A DNA stretch of 64,000 nt, taken from positions 992,001-1,056,000 of the forward strand of contig NZ_JAHUTM010000001.1 in NCBI RefSeq assembly GCF_019209905.1, read 5' to 3'. The notes under the pieces were generated by a model. The model was not told the DNA's origin. It was given only the letters and a program-made list of their open reading frames with translations, and searched no databases. Made by a program: the position numbers and the translations under genes. The stretch's first letter is position 1. Each line of letters opens with the position of its first letter. Below, one piece after another: positions 45,135-53,995 of this stretch. The DNA is from Corynebacterium sp. TAE3-ERU12 (lineage in GTDB: Bacteria; Actinomycetota; Actinomycetes; Mycobacteriales; Mycobacteriaceae).

Positions 45135-45149
45135 CTGTGTTTTACACAG
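45135..45149. promoter_or_regulatory. perfect 15-bp palindrome CTGTGT-TTT-ACACAG
   Basis: Perfect inverted repeat of 6+3+6 bp in the dprA-xerC gap, about 50 bp upstream of the promoter at 45186. It has the size of an operator half-pair or a minimal stem-loop; the regulator is unknown. Confidence 0.45.
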
Positions 45150-45185
45150 AAATCGGCACAGGGAAGAATTATCGGCAATGAGGGC

Positions 45186-45213
45186 TTGCTTACTAAAACT
45201 CGGTATGTAAAAT
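45186..45213 (+). promoter_or_regulatory. strong sigma-A-like promoter between dprA and xerC
   Basis: TTGCTT, 16 nt, then TAAAAT, the best two-box promoter noticed in the window. The predicted start is near 45220, inside a DtxR-like site. It lies 176 bp before xerC, with a terminator in between. Confidence 0.6.
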
Positions 45214-45230
45214 AGGCCAGGCAAGCCTAA
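45212..45230. promoter_or_regulatory. DtxR-like operator overlapping the promoter start site
   Basis: ATAGG-N9-CCTAA has the exact 5-9-5 layout of DtxR/IdeR boxes and matches the consensus at 14 of 19 positions by hand count. It covers the end of the -10 box and the predicted start, where binding would repress. Confidence 0.4.
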
Positions 45231-45361
45231 GAGTGAGGCACAAGGCGCGGGCTGGCGCCGCTCTCACTTCCCCTGCGGGGTATGGTCTTGCATCATGGGT
45301 GAGGCAAGGGCGGCGGCGCCACAAACTCTTCGGAGTTGGCGCCGCCGCCCTCCGTATTTTT
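45220..45361 (+). ncRNA. candidate structured small RNA, about 140 nt
   Basis: It is bounded by the promoter at 45186 and a strong terminator ending near 45361. Internal structure: GTGAG (45233) can pair with CTCAC (45263) around GGCGC/GCGCC (45244-45259), then CCCC-TGC-GGGG (45270-45280), then the terminator hairpin. No convincing reading frame is inside. Alternatives are an attenuated xerC leader or chance. Approximate ends. Confidence 0.45.
45308..45361 (+). terminator. very strong terminator or attenuator before xerC
   Basis: GGGCGGCGGCGCC pairs with GGCGCCGCCGCCC (13 bp), and the loop itself folds as AACTC-TTCG-GAGTT. TCCGTATTTTT follows. It ends 27 bp before the xerC start, so it ends the small RNA or attenuates xerC. 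Confidence 0.85.
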
Positions 45362-45388
45362 CCCCACAGGTAGCAGCGGAGGGCACCA

Positions 45389-46303
45389 ATGGCGCAGCCT
45401 GACACCGATAGCGGTCTCACACCAGCCGCCGAAGAAGTCCTCGACGACTTCCTCGATTACCTCCACTACACCCGAGGGCTATCTGCGCGCACAGTCGCCG
45501 CCTACCGGGCAGATCTCATCCCTGTTCTTGCCGGTCTCGCCACCGTCGACACGCTTACCCTGAGGCATATCCGTAATGACCTAGCTCGTCGCCATAGCGC
45601 CGGGGCAGCACGGAGTTCACTTGCTCGCGCCACAACCGCCATCCGGCAATTCTGCGCCTGGGCAACAGAACACAACATCCTGGACACAGACCCCTCAGTG
45701 CGACTGTCCTCCCCAAGCACCCACCGGCACCTGCCAGAAGTACTCACCACCGACCAGGTTCGCCAGGCCCTAGGCAGCATTATCGACACCAGCAACACCC
45801 CCAACCCCGAAGATGCCCGCGACGCCGCACTTGGCGAAGTGCTCTACTCCACAGCCATCCGCGTCAGTGAGCTCTGCGGCTTGAATATCGGCGATATCGA
45901 CCTCGACCGGCGCACCCTGATTGTCACCGGCAAGGGCGATAAACAACGCACCACCCCCTTTGGTGAACCAGCAGCCATTGCGCTGTCAGCCTGGCTGGAA
46001 CAACGCCCACAATGGGCCACCGCAGAATCCGGGGAAGCGCTCTTCCTTGGTCGGCGCGGCAAGCGGCTCGACCCACGTCAGGCGCGACGCATTGTGCACC
46101 GCATCACCGCGTGTACCGGCGTTGACCTTTCTCCCCACGGGCTACGCCACTCAGCCGCCACGCATATGGTCGAAGGCGGCGCGGACCTGCGGATTGTCCA
46201 AGAACTGCTCGGCCACAGCTCTCTTGGCACCACGCAGCTCTACACCCATGTTTCAGTAGACAGGCTGCGCGAAGCCCATAAACGCGCCCACCCCCGGTCT
46301 TAA
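45389..46303 (+). CDS. xerC: tyrosine recombinase XerC
   Basis: 304-residue site-specific recombinase that resolves chromosome dimers at dif with XerD. The N-terminal SAM-like domain (FLDYLHYTRGLSARTVAAYRADL) is followed by the catalytic domain. Arg is in ATAIRVSELCGL-type context (STAIRVSELCGL), then HGLRHSAATH, LGHSSLGTTQLYTHV with the nucleophile Tyr. GGAGGG lies 5 nt before the ATG. It overlaps the convergent M23 gene by 4 bp. Confidence 0.95.
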   Translation: MAQPDTDSGLTPAAEEVLDDFLDYLHYTRGLSARTVAAYRADLIPVLAGLATVDTLTLRHIRNDLARRHSAGAARSSLARATTAIRQFCAWATEHNILDTDPSVRLSSPSTHRHLPEVLTTDQVRQALGSIIDTSNTPNPEDARDAALGEVLYSTAIRVSELCGLNIGDIDLDRRTLIVTGKGDKQRTTPFGEPAAIALSAWLEQRPQWATAESGEALFLGRRGKRLDPRQARRIVHRITACTGVDLSPHGLRHSAATHMVEGGADLRIVQELLGHSSLGTTQLYTHVSVDRLREAHKRAHPRS

Positions 46304-46848
46304 CCACCACCGGTGGGCTTGAGCACTATTGGGCGCAGGCCAAGCAGGTCGAGTGGGTTGATATAGCGCTCACCGATCTTCGCGCCCCACTGCAGCCCAG
46401 GATCGCGGCCGGCAATAACGTGGCCGATGACCATTCCGGCACGCACCTCATCACCGCGGCTCACAACCGGCGCAACAGCCTGATACGTGGTGCGCAAGCC
46501 CATTGGGTGCTGGAGCGAAATCGTCGGCACGTGAGCGACATCACCGGCATAGAGCACCACTGCATCACCAGAAGCGCGCACCGCCGCGCCCACCGGTGCT
46601 GCTAAATCCACACCACGGTGACCCGGTAACCAATCCTTCTCTGGTGGATCAAAAGCACGGATAACAGCGCCAGGCACCGGCCGCAGGTGCACAGTTCCAT
46701 CCGGGGCCGCAGAGGCCACCGACACCTCGGCGGCAGCCCAAAAGCAGTGGCTGACCTGTAGGGGAGTGGAGACCGCAACAGTCAGGGCCAGTGCCACACA
46801 CCAGGTGATACAGCGACGACGTCGGGTTGTTAGGCGCATAGTCACCAT
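46300..46848 (-). CDS. M23 (LytM)-fold exported protein, catalytic site incomplete
   Basis: 182-residue protein with a signal peptide or anchor (about residues 10-30). The LytM domain has the first zinc ligands in GHRGVDLAAP (His, Asp). The second ligand motif HxH, normally near the C-terminus, is missing: the equivalent stretch reads LQWGAKIGERYINPLDLL. Without it the zinc site is incomplete, so the protein may be a non-catalytic activator, as many LytM factors are. The homologous position next to xerC and rpsB is occupied by an M23 gene in mycobacteria. Confidence 0.82.
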   Translation of the reverse strand: MVTMRLTTRRRRCITWCVALALTVAVSTPLQVSHCFWAAAEVSVASAAPDGTVHLRPVPGAVIRAFDPPEKDWLPGHRGVDLAAPVGAAVRASGDAVVLYAGDVAHVPTISLQHPMGLRTTYQAVAPVVSRGDEVRAGMVIGHVIAGRDPGLQWGAKIGERYINPLDLLGLRPIVLKPTGGG

Positions 46849-47217
46849 CCCAGCAGCACCGGCGAAGCCGTACCGGTGCGCGGGCCTAAGGCTGCGGGTT
46901 CAATGTGTACACAGCAGGAAGGTGTGGACAACGAATCGCCGGGAGGGGGCAAAAATGGCGTATGACCGGCGCAGGCGTTAAACTCTCGTTCGCAGCATGT
47001 CCGCCGCCAGGTGGACAGCTGACATCGCGCGCTTGCCATCGCTTCGGGTGTAGACACGGTGGCCCTGTAACTGGGGTCAAGTCTACGTCCACGGCAGGCG
47101 CCAGGGTGCAGGGAGAACCTGCACACATGACCAACCGAGTACCTACAGAAAGCGAGGAAGGGAAGCAGCCGCACCTAGGCAAAACCTAGTTAAGCGAGAG
47201 GACTTCCCTGACAAGTT
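46849..47217 (+). other. 369-bp upstream region of rpsB with hairpins and a 20-codon frame
   Basis: No gene of normal size is present. A perfect hairpin GTGCAGG-GAGAA-CCTGCAC (47106-47124) has a purine-rich loop, and a 20-codon frame runs from ATG 47127 to TAG 47189. CTAGG-CAAAA-CCTAG (about 47174-47188) overlaps the end of that frame. The rpsB start has only a distant GAGAGGA. A regulatory leader of the S2 operon is plausible; no promoter could be placed with confidence. Confidence 0.45.
47127..47189 (+). CDS. possible 20-codon leader peptide before rpsB
   Basis: Short frame MTNRVPTESEEGKQPHLGKT followed by a stop, 28 bp before rpsB. GGGAG lies 11 nt before its ATG in the loop of a hairpin. 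Whether it is translated is unknown; it may be a chance frame in the leader. Confidence 0.2.
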   Translation: MTNRVPTESEEGKQPHLGKT

Positions 47218-48075
47218 ATGGCAGTTGTCTCTATGCGAGAGCTCCTCGACGCTGGTGTCCACTTCGGCCACCAGACCCGTCGCTGGAACCCGAAGATGAA
47301 GCGTTTCATCTTCACCGACCGCAACGGCATCTACATCATTGACCTGCAGCAGACGCTGACCTACATCGACGAGGCCTACGAGTTCGTTAAGGAGACCGTC
47401 GCCCACGGCGGCAACATCCTGTTCGTTGGCACCAAGAAGCAGGCTCAGGAAGCTGTCCAGACCGAGGCGGAGCGCGTGGGCATGCCCTACGTCAACCACC
47501 GCTGGCTCGGCGGCATGCTGACCAACTTCCAGACCGTCGCCAAGCGTCTGAACCGCCTGAAGGAACTTCAGGCTATGGAAGCCGCCGAGAATGGCTACCA
47601 GGGTCGCACCAAGAAGGAAATCCTGATGCTCACCCGCGAGCGCACCAAGCTGGAGCGCACCCTGGGCGGCATCCGCGATATGTCCAAGGTGCCCTCTGCG
47701 CTGTGGATCGTCGACACCAACAAGGAGCACATCGCTGTCTCCGAGGCCAAGAAGCTCGACATCCCCGTCGTCGCCATCCTTGACACCAACTGCGACCCGG
47801 ACGACGTCAACTACCCGATCCCGGGCAACGACGACGCCATCCGCTCCGCCACCGTACTGACCCGCATCATCTCCTCCGCTGTGGAAGAGGGCCGCAAGGT
47901 CAAGGCCGAGCGCGAAGCAGCCGCCAGCCGCGAGGCCGCCGGCGACGCCAATAAGGGCGCCGAGTCCGCTCCGGCCGACAAGCCCGCCGAGGCTGAGGCC
48001 AAGGCTGAGCCGGCCGAGAAGACCGAAGCTGCCCCGGCGGCCGAGGACAAGGCACAGGCACCGGCCGCAGAGTAA
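47218..48075 (+). CDS. rpsB: 30S ribosomal protein S2
   Basis: 285 residues, with the canonical S2 fold: [42 protein letters not shown] and [12 protein letters not shown], ending at about residue 235. The remaining 50 residues are an Ala/Glu/Pro/Lys tail. The ATG has no close Shine-Dalgarno (GAGAGGA is about 15 nt away). It is followed by tsf after 52 bp, the universal rpsB-tsf order. Confidence 0.97.
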   Translation: MAVVSMRELLDAGVHFGHQTRRWNPKMKRFIFTDRNGIYIIDLQQTLTYIDEAYEFVKETVAHGGNILFVGTKKQAQEAVQTEAERVGMPYVNHRWLGGMLTNFQTVAKRLNRLKELQAMEAAENGYQGRTKKEILMLTRERTKLERTLGGIRDMSKVPSALWIVDTNKEHIAVSEAKKLDIPVVAILDTNCDPDDVNYPIPGNDDAIRSATVLTRIISSAVEEGRKVKAEREAAASREAAGDANKGAESAPADKPAEAEAKAEPAEKTEAAPAAEDKAQAPAAE

Positions 48076-48127
48076 TCTGCGCCACCGCCACCAGTTCGAA
48101 AACCACTAACTAGGAGGGTCGCCACAT

Positions 48128-48955
48128 ATGGCGAATTTCACCGCTGCGGACGTCAAGAAGCTCCGTGAGCTGACCGGCTCCGGCATGAAGGCATGCAAGG
48201 ATGCTCTCGTCGAGACCGACGGCGACTTCGACAAGGCCGTCGAAATCCTGCGCATCAAGGGCGCCAAGGACGTCGGCAAGCGCGCTGAGCGCACCGCCGC
48301 CGAGGGCCTCGTTGCTGTCTCCGGCCACACCATGATCGAGGTGAACTCCGAGACCGACTTCGTCGCGAAGAACCAGGAGTTCATCGACTTCGCCAATAAG
48401 GTCGCCGAGGCCGCCGCTGCCGCCAAGGCCAACTCCGCTGAAGAGCTCGCAGCAGTCGAGGTCGACGGCACCCCGGCCGGCGAGGCCACCCAGGCGCTGT
48501 CCGCCAAGATCGGTGAGAAGCTGGAACTGCGTCGCGCTGTCACCCTCGAGGGCGACAACGTTGCCAAGTACCTGCACCACCGTGCCGCCGACCTGCCCGC
48601 CGGCGTCGGCGTGCTGGTTGCCTACACCGGTGAAGGTGAGCAGGCCGAGCAGGCCGCCCACACCGCCGCTATGCAGGTTGCGGCCCTGAAGGCTAGCTAC
48701 CTCTCCCGTGAGGATGTGCCGGCCGAGCGCGTCGAGTCCGAGCGCGCCGTGTTCGAGAAGATCTCCCGCGAAGAAGGCAAGCCCGAAAAGGCCCTGCCGA
48801 AGATCATCGAAGGCCGCCTGAATGGCTTCTACAAGGACACCGTCCTGCTGGAGCAGCCCTCCGTTGCTGACTCCAAGAAGACCGTCAAGCAGCTCATGGA
48901 TGAAGCTGGCGTCACCCTGACCGGCTTCGCCCGCTTCGAGGTCGGCCAGCACTAA
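48128..48955 (+). CDS. tsf: translation elongation factor Ts
   Basis: Nucleotide exchange factor for EF-Tu, 275 residues. The N-terminal motif [41 protein letters not shown] and [16 protein letters not shown] are diagnostic. AGGAGGGTC precedes the start, one of the best ribosome-binding sites in the window. A strong terminator follows. Confidence 0.97.
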   Translation: MANFTAADVKKLRELTGSGMKACKDALVETDGDFDKAVEILRIKGAKDVGKRAERTAAEGLVAVSGHTMIEVNSETDFVAKNQEFIDFANKVAEAAAAAKANSAEELAAVEVDGTPAGEATQALSAKIGEKLELRRAVTLEGDNVAKYLHHRAADLPAGVGVLVAYTGEGEQAEQAAHTAAMQVAALKASYLSREDVPAERVESERAVFEKISREEGKPEKALPKIIEGRLNGFYKDTVLLEQPSVADSKKTVKQLMDEAGVTLTGFARFEVGQH

Positions 48956-48986
48956 GCTCGCCGCCTACCCAAGCTAGGCACCCATA

Positions 48987-49027
48987 AAGGCCCGCCCCTC
49001 CCGGCAACCGGGAAAGGCGGGCCTTTT
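48987..49027 (+). terminator. terminator after tsf
   Basis: AAGGCCCGCC pairs with GGCGGGCCTT, with an inner CCCGG/CCGGG hairpin, followed by TTGG. The stem is strong but the T-run is short. Confidence 0.85.
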
Positions 49028-49159
49028 GGCGTGACCGAAACCTCTCACCTGCGAACTGCCGACAGAGCCAACCAAGCCGGTATGTTGGAACCCGGCCAAC
49101 ACCCGCACTGCGGGCACTGACAGCGACATGACAGTCGCGCCACATACGAGGAGGCAACC

Positions 49160-49891
49160 TTGACCACCGAGCAAACCGAAAAGCGACAAGGCTTCAAGCG
49201 GGTCATGTTAAAGCTGGGCGGTGAAATGTTCGGTGGCGGCGCAGTCGGCGTCGACCCTGATGTGGTTGTCAACGTTGCCCGCCAGATCGCCGAGATCGCC
49301 CGCAGCGGCACCGAGGTCGCGGTCGTGATCGGCGGCGGAAACTTTTTCCGCGGCGCCCAACTCTCGCAGCGCGGTATGGACCGGGCGCGCTCGGACTATA
49401 TGGGCATGCTCGGTACCGTGATGAATTGCCTGGCCCTGCAAGACTTCCTCGAACGCGAAGGCATTGACTGCCGCGTCCAAACCGCCATCGAAATGACCCA
49501 GGTCGCCGAGCCCTACCTCCCATTGCGCGCAAAGCGCCACCTGGAAAAGGGCCGGGTAGTCATCTTCGGCGCCGGTATGGGCATGCCGTTCTTCTCCACC
49601 GACACCACCGCAGCCCAGCGCGCCCTGGAAATTGGGTGCGAGGTGCTGCTGATGGCCAAGGCCGTCGACGGTGTGTACGACGATGACCCGCGCACCAACC
49701 CCGACGCCAAACTCTTCACCGAGATTTCGCACCGCGCCTGCATCGAGCAGGGCCTGAAGGTTGCCGACGCCACCGCCTTCTCGCTGTGCATGGACAACGA
49801 CATGCCGATCCTTGTGTTCAACCTGCTCACCGAAGGCAATATTGCCCGTGCGGTCTCCGGCGAGCCGATCGGCACTCTGGTCAGCTCCTAG
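49160..49891 (+). CDS. pyrH: UMP kinase
   Basis: Hexameric kinase making UDP from UMP. 243 residues; the start is a TTG with GAGGAGG 6 nt upstream, giving [26 protein letters not shown]. The amino-acid-kinase motifs [33 protein letters not shown] and TTDTAA-type nucleotide loop ([10 protein letters not shown]) are present. It is followed by frr, the usual order. Confidence 0.96.
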   Translation: MTTEQTEKRQGFKRVMLKLGGEMFGGGAVGVDPDVVVNVARQIAEIARSGTEVAVVIGGGNFFRGAQLSQRGMDRARSDYMGMLGTVMNCLALQDFLEREGIDCRVQTAIEMTQVAEPYLPLRAKRHLEKGRVVIFGAGMGMPFFSTDTTAAQRALEIGCEVLLMAKAVDGVYDDDPRTNPDAKLFTEISHRACIEQGLKVADATAFSLCMDNDMPILVFNLLTEGNIARAVSGEPIGTLVSS

Positions 49892-50067
49892 CTCATCCCC
49901 GCCGCGCGGCTGGGTGTACTCTCCGCCGCGCGCGGCATGGAAGACCTGAGCACCGCGTCGGCAAGCTGATAGATTCGAATACAGTGACGGTGCGGCCGGT
50001 GCCGCCGCTAAAGATGCACCGTAACCCGGGTAACCGGGGACGATAACAATCAACTAAAAGAGGCGAC

Positions 50068-50625
50068 ATGATCGACGAAACCCTGCTGGATGCCGAAGAA
50101 AAGATGGGCAACTCCGTGGAGCACTGCCGCGAAGAGCTCACCACCATCCGAACCGGCCGCGCCAACCCAGGCATGTTCAACAACGTCATGGCCGAGTACT
50201 ACGGCGTGCCGACGCCCATTACCCAGATGGCGACTATCTCCGTGCCGGAGCCGCGGATGCTGCTCATCAAGCCGTATGAGCAGTCGCTGATGGACGATAT
50301 TGAAAACGCCATCCGCAATTCCGATCTTGGGGTTAACCCCACCAACGACGGCCAGGTCCTGCGGGTCACCGTGCCGCAGCTGACCGAAGAACGCCGCCGC
50401 GAAATGGTGCGCGTCGCCAAGTCCAAAGGCGAAGACGCCAAGATCGCGATTAGGAACGTGCGCCGCAAGGGCATGGAAACCCTGAAGAAGATCCAGAAGG
50501 ACGGCGACGCCGGCGAGGACGAAGTCCAGGCTGCTGAGAAAGAACTCGACAACATCACCAAGACCTACGTGTCCAAGGTTGATGACCATGTGGAGCGCAA
50601 GGAAAACGAGTTGATGGAGGTCTAG
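50068..50625 (+). CDS. frr: ribosome recycling factor
   Basis: 185-residue factor that splits post-termination ribosomes with EF-G. The three-helix bundle is recognised by [41 protein letters not shown] and the C-terminal [50 protein letters not shown] lies just before the ATG. Confidence 0.97.
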   Translation: MIDETLLDAEEKMGNSVEHCREELTTIRTGRANPGMFNNVMAEYYGVPTPITQMATISVPEPRMLLIKPYEQSLMDDIENAIRNSDLGVNPTNDGQVLRVTVPQLTEERRREMVRVAKSKGEDAKIAIRNVRRKGMETLKKIQKDGDAGEDEVQAAEKELDNITKTYVSKVDDHVERKENELMEV

Positions 50626-50670
50626 GTGGCGCCCACCACCAAACCCAGTGATGTGAAAGGCGAGTAGCAC

Positions 50671-51558
50671 GTGTCCATGCCAGGTCGCGAACGATTACGC
50701 GACGAACTGCGCCTACCTAAACCGCGCAATGCCGCCGGGCGTAATCTGCCCGTCGCAGTTGCCGTCGGCGTCGCACTGGGTGCCTTAGTCATCGTCGCTA
50801 TCCTCGGCGGCCCCACCCTGTGGTACCCACTGCTATCGGTGGCCACCCTGCTAGCTACCTGGGAAGTCACCACCCGGCTGCGTCAATCCGACTGGCATGT
50901 CCCGCGCACTGTGCTGCTCATCGGCGGCCAAGCCATCGTGTGGTCCACCCTGCCCTGGGCCACCCGAGGCATGCTGGTCGCACTCATCCTCACCGTGATG
51001 TGTGCGGTCGTGCAGCGCCTGTTCTTCAACGGCATCGACCGACCGCCACGGAACTGGTTACGCGACTCCTCAGCCGCCGTGTTCGTCACCTTGTGGATCC
51101 CGGTGTGCATGGGCTTCGGCGCGATGCTGTCCACCCTCGAACCAGTCAACGATATTGACCACCGGTGGTTCATCTTCAGCTTCATGATCGGTGTGGTCGC
51201 CAGCGATGTGGGTGGCTACGTCCTGGGCGTATTTTTCGGCAAACACCCTATGGCCAAAGCAATTAGCCCGAAGAAGTCCTGGGAAGGCTTCGCCGGCTCC
51301 ATGCTCTTTGGCATTGTGGTCTCCCTTTTTACCGCCACGGTGTTGCTGCACCAGGCCTGGTGGTTCGGCATCGCCCTCGGTGTGGGGCTGGTTGTCTCAG
51401 CAACACTGGGCGACCTGGTGGAATCCCAGTTCAAACGGGACCTTGGCATTAAGGACATGTCGAAGCTCATCCCCGGCCACGGCGGGCTGATGGACCGGCT
51501 CGACGGCATGTTGCCAGCCGCAGCCATCACCTGGTGCCTACTGTCCTCAGTCAGCTAG
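50671..51558 (+). CDS. cdsA: phosphatidate cytidylyltransferase
   Basis: Integral membrane enzyme making CDP-diacylglycerol for phospholipid synthesis. 295 residues with about seven transmembrane helices. The C-terminal signature spans about residues 175-290 (DVGGYVLGVFFGKHPM, SPKKSWEGFAGS and the ending KLIPGHGGLMDRLDGMLPAA). GTG 50671 is preceded by AAAGGCGAG; ATG 50677 is an alternative. The gene follows frr as in other actinobacteria. Confidence 0.95.
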   Translation: MSMPGRERLRDELRLPKPRNAAGRNLPVAVAVGVALGALVIVAILGGPTLWYPLLSVATLLATWEVTTRLRQSDWHVPRTVLLIGGQAIVWSTLPWATRGMLVALILTVMCAVVQRLFFNGIDRPPRNWLRDSSAAVFVTLWIPVCMGFGAMLSTLEPVNDIDHRWFIFSFMIGVVASDVGGYVLGVFFGKHPMAKAISPKKSWEGFAGSMLFGIVVSLFTATVLLHQAWWFGIALGVGLVVSATLGDLVESQFKRDLGIKDMSKLIPGHGGLMDRLDGMLPAAAITWCLLSSVS

Positions 51559-51569
51559 CACTACCGACA

Positions 51570-51617
51570 ACACCAACGGGCGCCCGGCGGATAACCGCCA
51601 GGCGCCCGTTGGTGTTT
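51570..51617. terminator. terminator between convergent cdsA and lapA-like genes
   Basis: ACACCAACGGGCGCC pairs perfectly with GGCGCCCGTTGGTGT (15 bp), with an inner GGCGG-ATAA-CCGCC stem, followed by TTT. Confidence 0.9.
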
Positions 51618-51642
51618 ATGCCCGGGTGGGTCGGGCTATGGC

Positions 51643-52041
51643 TTAGCTTTTGCGGATCTGGCGGCGCAGCTGCGCCATCCGCAAGCCGCCGACAATCGCC
51701 ATAAGCAGTGCGCCGATAATCGCGGCAAGCAGCATGCCCACACCGAGCGGGAACTCAAAATCCCACATGAAGAAGTGCAGGGTGACCTGGTCGACGTTCT
51801 GCATGATAAATGCCAACAGCACAATCAGCAGCAGGGCGCCGACGATCAGCGCGGTCCAGGTGCTGCCTGCCAGGGAGCGCTTGACCTTCTTCTTCGGCGC
51901 CGAATGAGTGGTGTTATCCACCTGGGTGGAGTGCTCTACAGCCTGGTTGTCCTGGGCCGGGGCCGGGGTGGTGCGTGCTGCCGGGTCAGCGGCGGCGTCA
52001 GGGGCCTCGTACGCGCGGGTCTCGTCGTGTCGTTCAGTCAT
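51643..52041 (-). CDS. LapA/DUF1049-domain membrane protein
   Basis: 132-residue protein. Residues 1-50 are a polar Ala/Thr/Asp/Gln-rich cytoplasmic stretch ending in a basic KKKVKR. The LapA domain follows with two transmembrane helices (ALIVGALLLIVLLAFIMQN and MLLAAIIGALLMAIVGGLRM) linked by VDQVTLHFFMWDFEFPLG. It ends in RRQIRKS. LapA proteins act in lipopolysaccharide assembly in proteobacteria, but that cannot apply here; the function is unknown. ATG at 52041. Confidence 0.85.
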   Translation of the reverse strand: MTERHDETRAYEAPDAAADPAARTTPAPAQDNQAVEHSTQVDNTTHSAPKKKVKRSLAGSTWTALIVGALLLIVLLAFIMQNVDQVTLHFFMWDFEFPLGVGMLLAAIIGALLMAIVGGLRMAQLRRQIRKS

Positions 52042-52157
52042 GATCCCTATTCAACAGGATCGGTGCGCAATGTGGAATAAGAGTCATTATTTGTGCCGCT
52101 GGCTCACTCCCTGTCGGTTCGCTTAGGTGCAGGTAGACATGACATGCTTAAACCACC

Positions 52158-53270
52158 ATGAGCAAGACTTTGCCCCTCGTTTTCACAGCCCCCCGACGAG
52201 GTATGCCAGACAAGCACCTTGCCGACCTCGACGCCGCAGGGCGTAAAGAGGCCGTGCAAGGCCTAGGCCTACCCGCATTCCGAGCCGACCAGATCGCCCG
52301 CCACTACTACGGGCGCCTAGAAGCAGATCCGCTAACTATGACGGACCTGCCTGAAGCAAAGCGCGCAGAAATCAAAGACGCGCTTTTCCCGCCGTTGATG
52401 ACGCCGGTACGCAATGTCGCCACCGATAATGGCGACACCCGCAAAACCCTGTGGCGCGCTGAGGACGGCACCTTACTGGAATCAGTGCTGATGCGCTATT
52501 CCGACCGCGCTACCTTGTGCATTTCCTCGCAGGCAGGTTGTGGCATGGCGTGCCCATTCTGCGCCACCGGCCAGGGCGGCCTACAGCGCAATCTGTCCAC
52601 CGCCGAGATTGTGGATCAGGTCCGCGACGCGTCGGCAGCAATGCGCGATGGCGCCCTGCCTGGTGGCCCCGGCCGCCTTACCAATGTTGTGTTTATGGGC
52701 ATGGGTGAACCGCTGGCGAACTATAAGCGCGTTGTTGCTGCGGTGCGCCGCATTACCGAGCCGGTACCCAACGGGTTCGGTATCTCGCAGCGCAATGTTG
52801 TGGTCTCTACCGTTGGCCTGGCCCCAGCGATCCGCAGGCTTGCCGACGAGGGACTGTCGGTGACACTGGCGGTGTCGCTACACACTCCCGACGATGAACT
52901 GCGCGACACGCTGGTGCCGATCAATAATCGCTTCTCTGTGGCAGAGGTCCTCGACGCCGCGGCGTACTACGCCGACCGCACCGGGCGCCGGGTCTCCATT
53001 GAGTACGCGCTTATCCGCGATAAGAATGACCAGGGCTGGCGTGCCGATATGCTCGGCAAGAAGCTGCACAAGGCGCTTGGTTCCCGAGTGCACGTCAACG
53101 TCATCCCGCTGAACCCGACCCCAGGGTCGGAGTGGGACGCAGCACCGAAGGAACGCCAGGACGAGTTTGTGCGCCGCGTGATCGCCCAAGGTGTGCCCTG
53201 CACCGTGCGTGACACTAAGGGCGATGAAATCTCGGCGGCCTGTGGCCAGCTGGCGGCTGAAGAGAACTAG
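52158..53270 (+). CDS. rlmN: 23S rRNA/tRNA A2503/A37-C2 methyltransferase
   Basis: Radical SAM methyltransferase that modifies A2503 of 23S rRNA and A37 of some tRNAs. 370 residues; the Fe-S cysteines are Cys128, Cys132 and Cys135 in CGMACPFC. Further motifs are [28 protein letters not shown]-equivalent [18 protein letters not shown] and the C-terminal [17 protein letters not shown], with the second catalytic cysteine. It follows the cdsA/lapA block, as in mycobacteria. No clear Shine-Dalgarno before the ATG. Confidence 0.96.
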   Translation: MSKTLPLVFTAPRRGMPDKHLADLDAAGRKEAVQGLGLPAFRADQIARHYYGRLEADPLTMTDLPEAKRAEIKDALFPPLMTPVRNVATDNGDTRKTLWRAEDGTLLESVLMRYSDRATLCISSQAGCGMACPFCATGQGGLQRNLSTAEIVDQVRDASAAMRDGALPGGPGRLTNVVFMGMGEPLANYKRVVAAVRRITEPVPNGFGISQRNVVVSTVGLAPAIRRLADEGLSVTLAVSLHTPDDELRDTLVPINNRFSVAEVLDAAAYYADRTGRRVSIEYALIRDKNDQGWRADMLGKKLHKALGSRVHVNVIPLNPTPGSEWDAAPKERQDEFVRRVIAQGVPCTVRDTKGDEISAACGQLAAEEN

Positions 53271-53306
53271 CCACAGTGGTGCCAGTGCACCGCTGGGCAT
53301 AAAAAG

Positions 53307-53354
53307 AACCCACCCTTGCCCGCGCTCAACGCCGCGGGGGAGGGTGGGTTTTTG
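53307..53354. terminator. bidirectional terminator between rlmN and DUF2631 gene
   Basis: AACCCACCCT pairs with AGGGTGGGTT, with an inner CCCGCG/CGCGGG stem, followed by T5 on the plus strand. The preceding A5 gives a T-run on the minus strand. Confidence 0.88.
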
Positions 53355-53368
53355 GGAAAGCTGGGGTT

Positions 53369-53788
53369 TTAGGCCAGCTCGTGGTGCTTGGGGTCGTTGT
53401 TGCTTGCTACGCGGTTCCACGCACGCTGCTGAGAATCAGTCAGCTCGGCGTACACGCCGGTGCCATTGACCTGGTCACGGCACCATTCCGGCTCCTGGTG
53501 GCCCAGGGGCTTATTGCGTGCGGTGACGGTGCGCACCTGGCTGCCGCGCGGGGTGAAGGCGTGCCACAGCAGGGCGATGATGAAGATGACGCCGAGCGAG
53601 ATGAGCCAAATATTCTCAACATTGCCGTGATGGTTGCCGTGCAACATCAAGAACAGGAAGACAACGGACACCCAACCAAACTTCTGCTTGGCGCCCTTGC
53701 TGAGGCCATGCCAGCCCCACTTGGCCGACGGCTCGTCGAGGGTGCTGACGCCGTTGTAGAACTCTTCCTTCTGGTGGGACTGGGACAC
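53369..53788 (-). CDS. DUF2631 membrane protein
   Basis: 139-residue actinobacterial protein of unknown function, with two transmembrane helices (about residues 38-55 and 62-80). The N-terminal SHQKEEFYNGVSTLDEPSAKWGWHGLS and the charged C-terminal half fit DUF2631 (Rv2876-like). GTG start with AGGAGG 7 nt upstream. In mycobacteria and C. glutamicum it lies in the dxr/rip1 neighbourhood; here it is directly next to rip1. Confidence 0.82.
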   Translation of the reverse strand: MSQSHQKEEFYNGVSTLDEPSAKWGWHGLSKGAKQKFGWVSVVFLFLMLHGNHHGNVENIWLISLGVIFIIALLWHAFTPRGSQVRTVTARNKPLGHQEPEWCRDQVNGTGVYAELTDSQQRAWNRVASNNDPKHHELA

Positions 53789-53983
53789 GGGTTCCTCCTG
53801 TTTGCCACGTACCTATTAACGAGTATTTTGGCACACTCTCAGCTAAAAATGAGTATCGGGTCCAGGATAGCCCGAGAAATCCCCCAAGTGGGCAACCCCA
53901 CCCGGGTAGGTTCTGCCCACAATCACCCCTTATCGCTCCATTTGCTTGGCCCGGTGTGCGCGGAGCATTGCCGCCGGCTTCGT

Positions 53984-53989
53984 TAGACT
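53984..53989 (+). promoter_or_regulatory. -10 box TAGACT, probable leaderless rip1 promoter
   Basis: TAGACT lies 6 nt before the GTG start of rip1, and no Shine-Dalgarno is present. The 207-bp gap upstream shows no other coding feature. Confidence 0.5.
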
Positions 53990-53995
53990 GCCGAT

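Noticed and set aside
45193-45420. 75-codon minus-strand frame in the dprA-xerC gap
   Set aside because: It crosses the terminator hairpin and the xerC start, has an Arg/Ala/Pro-rich composition and no ribosome-binding site.
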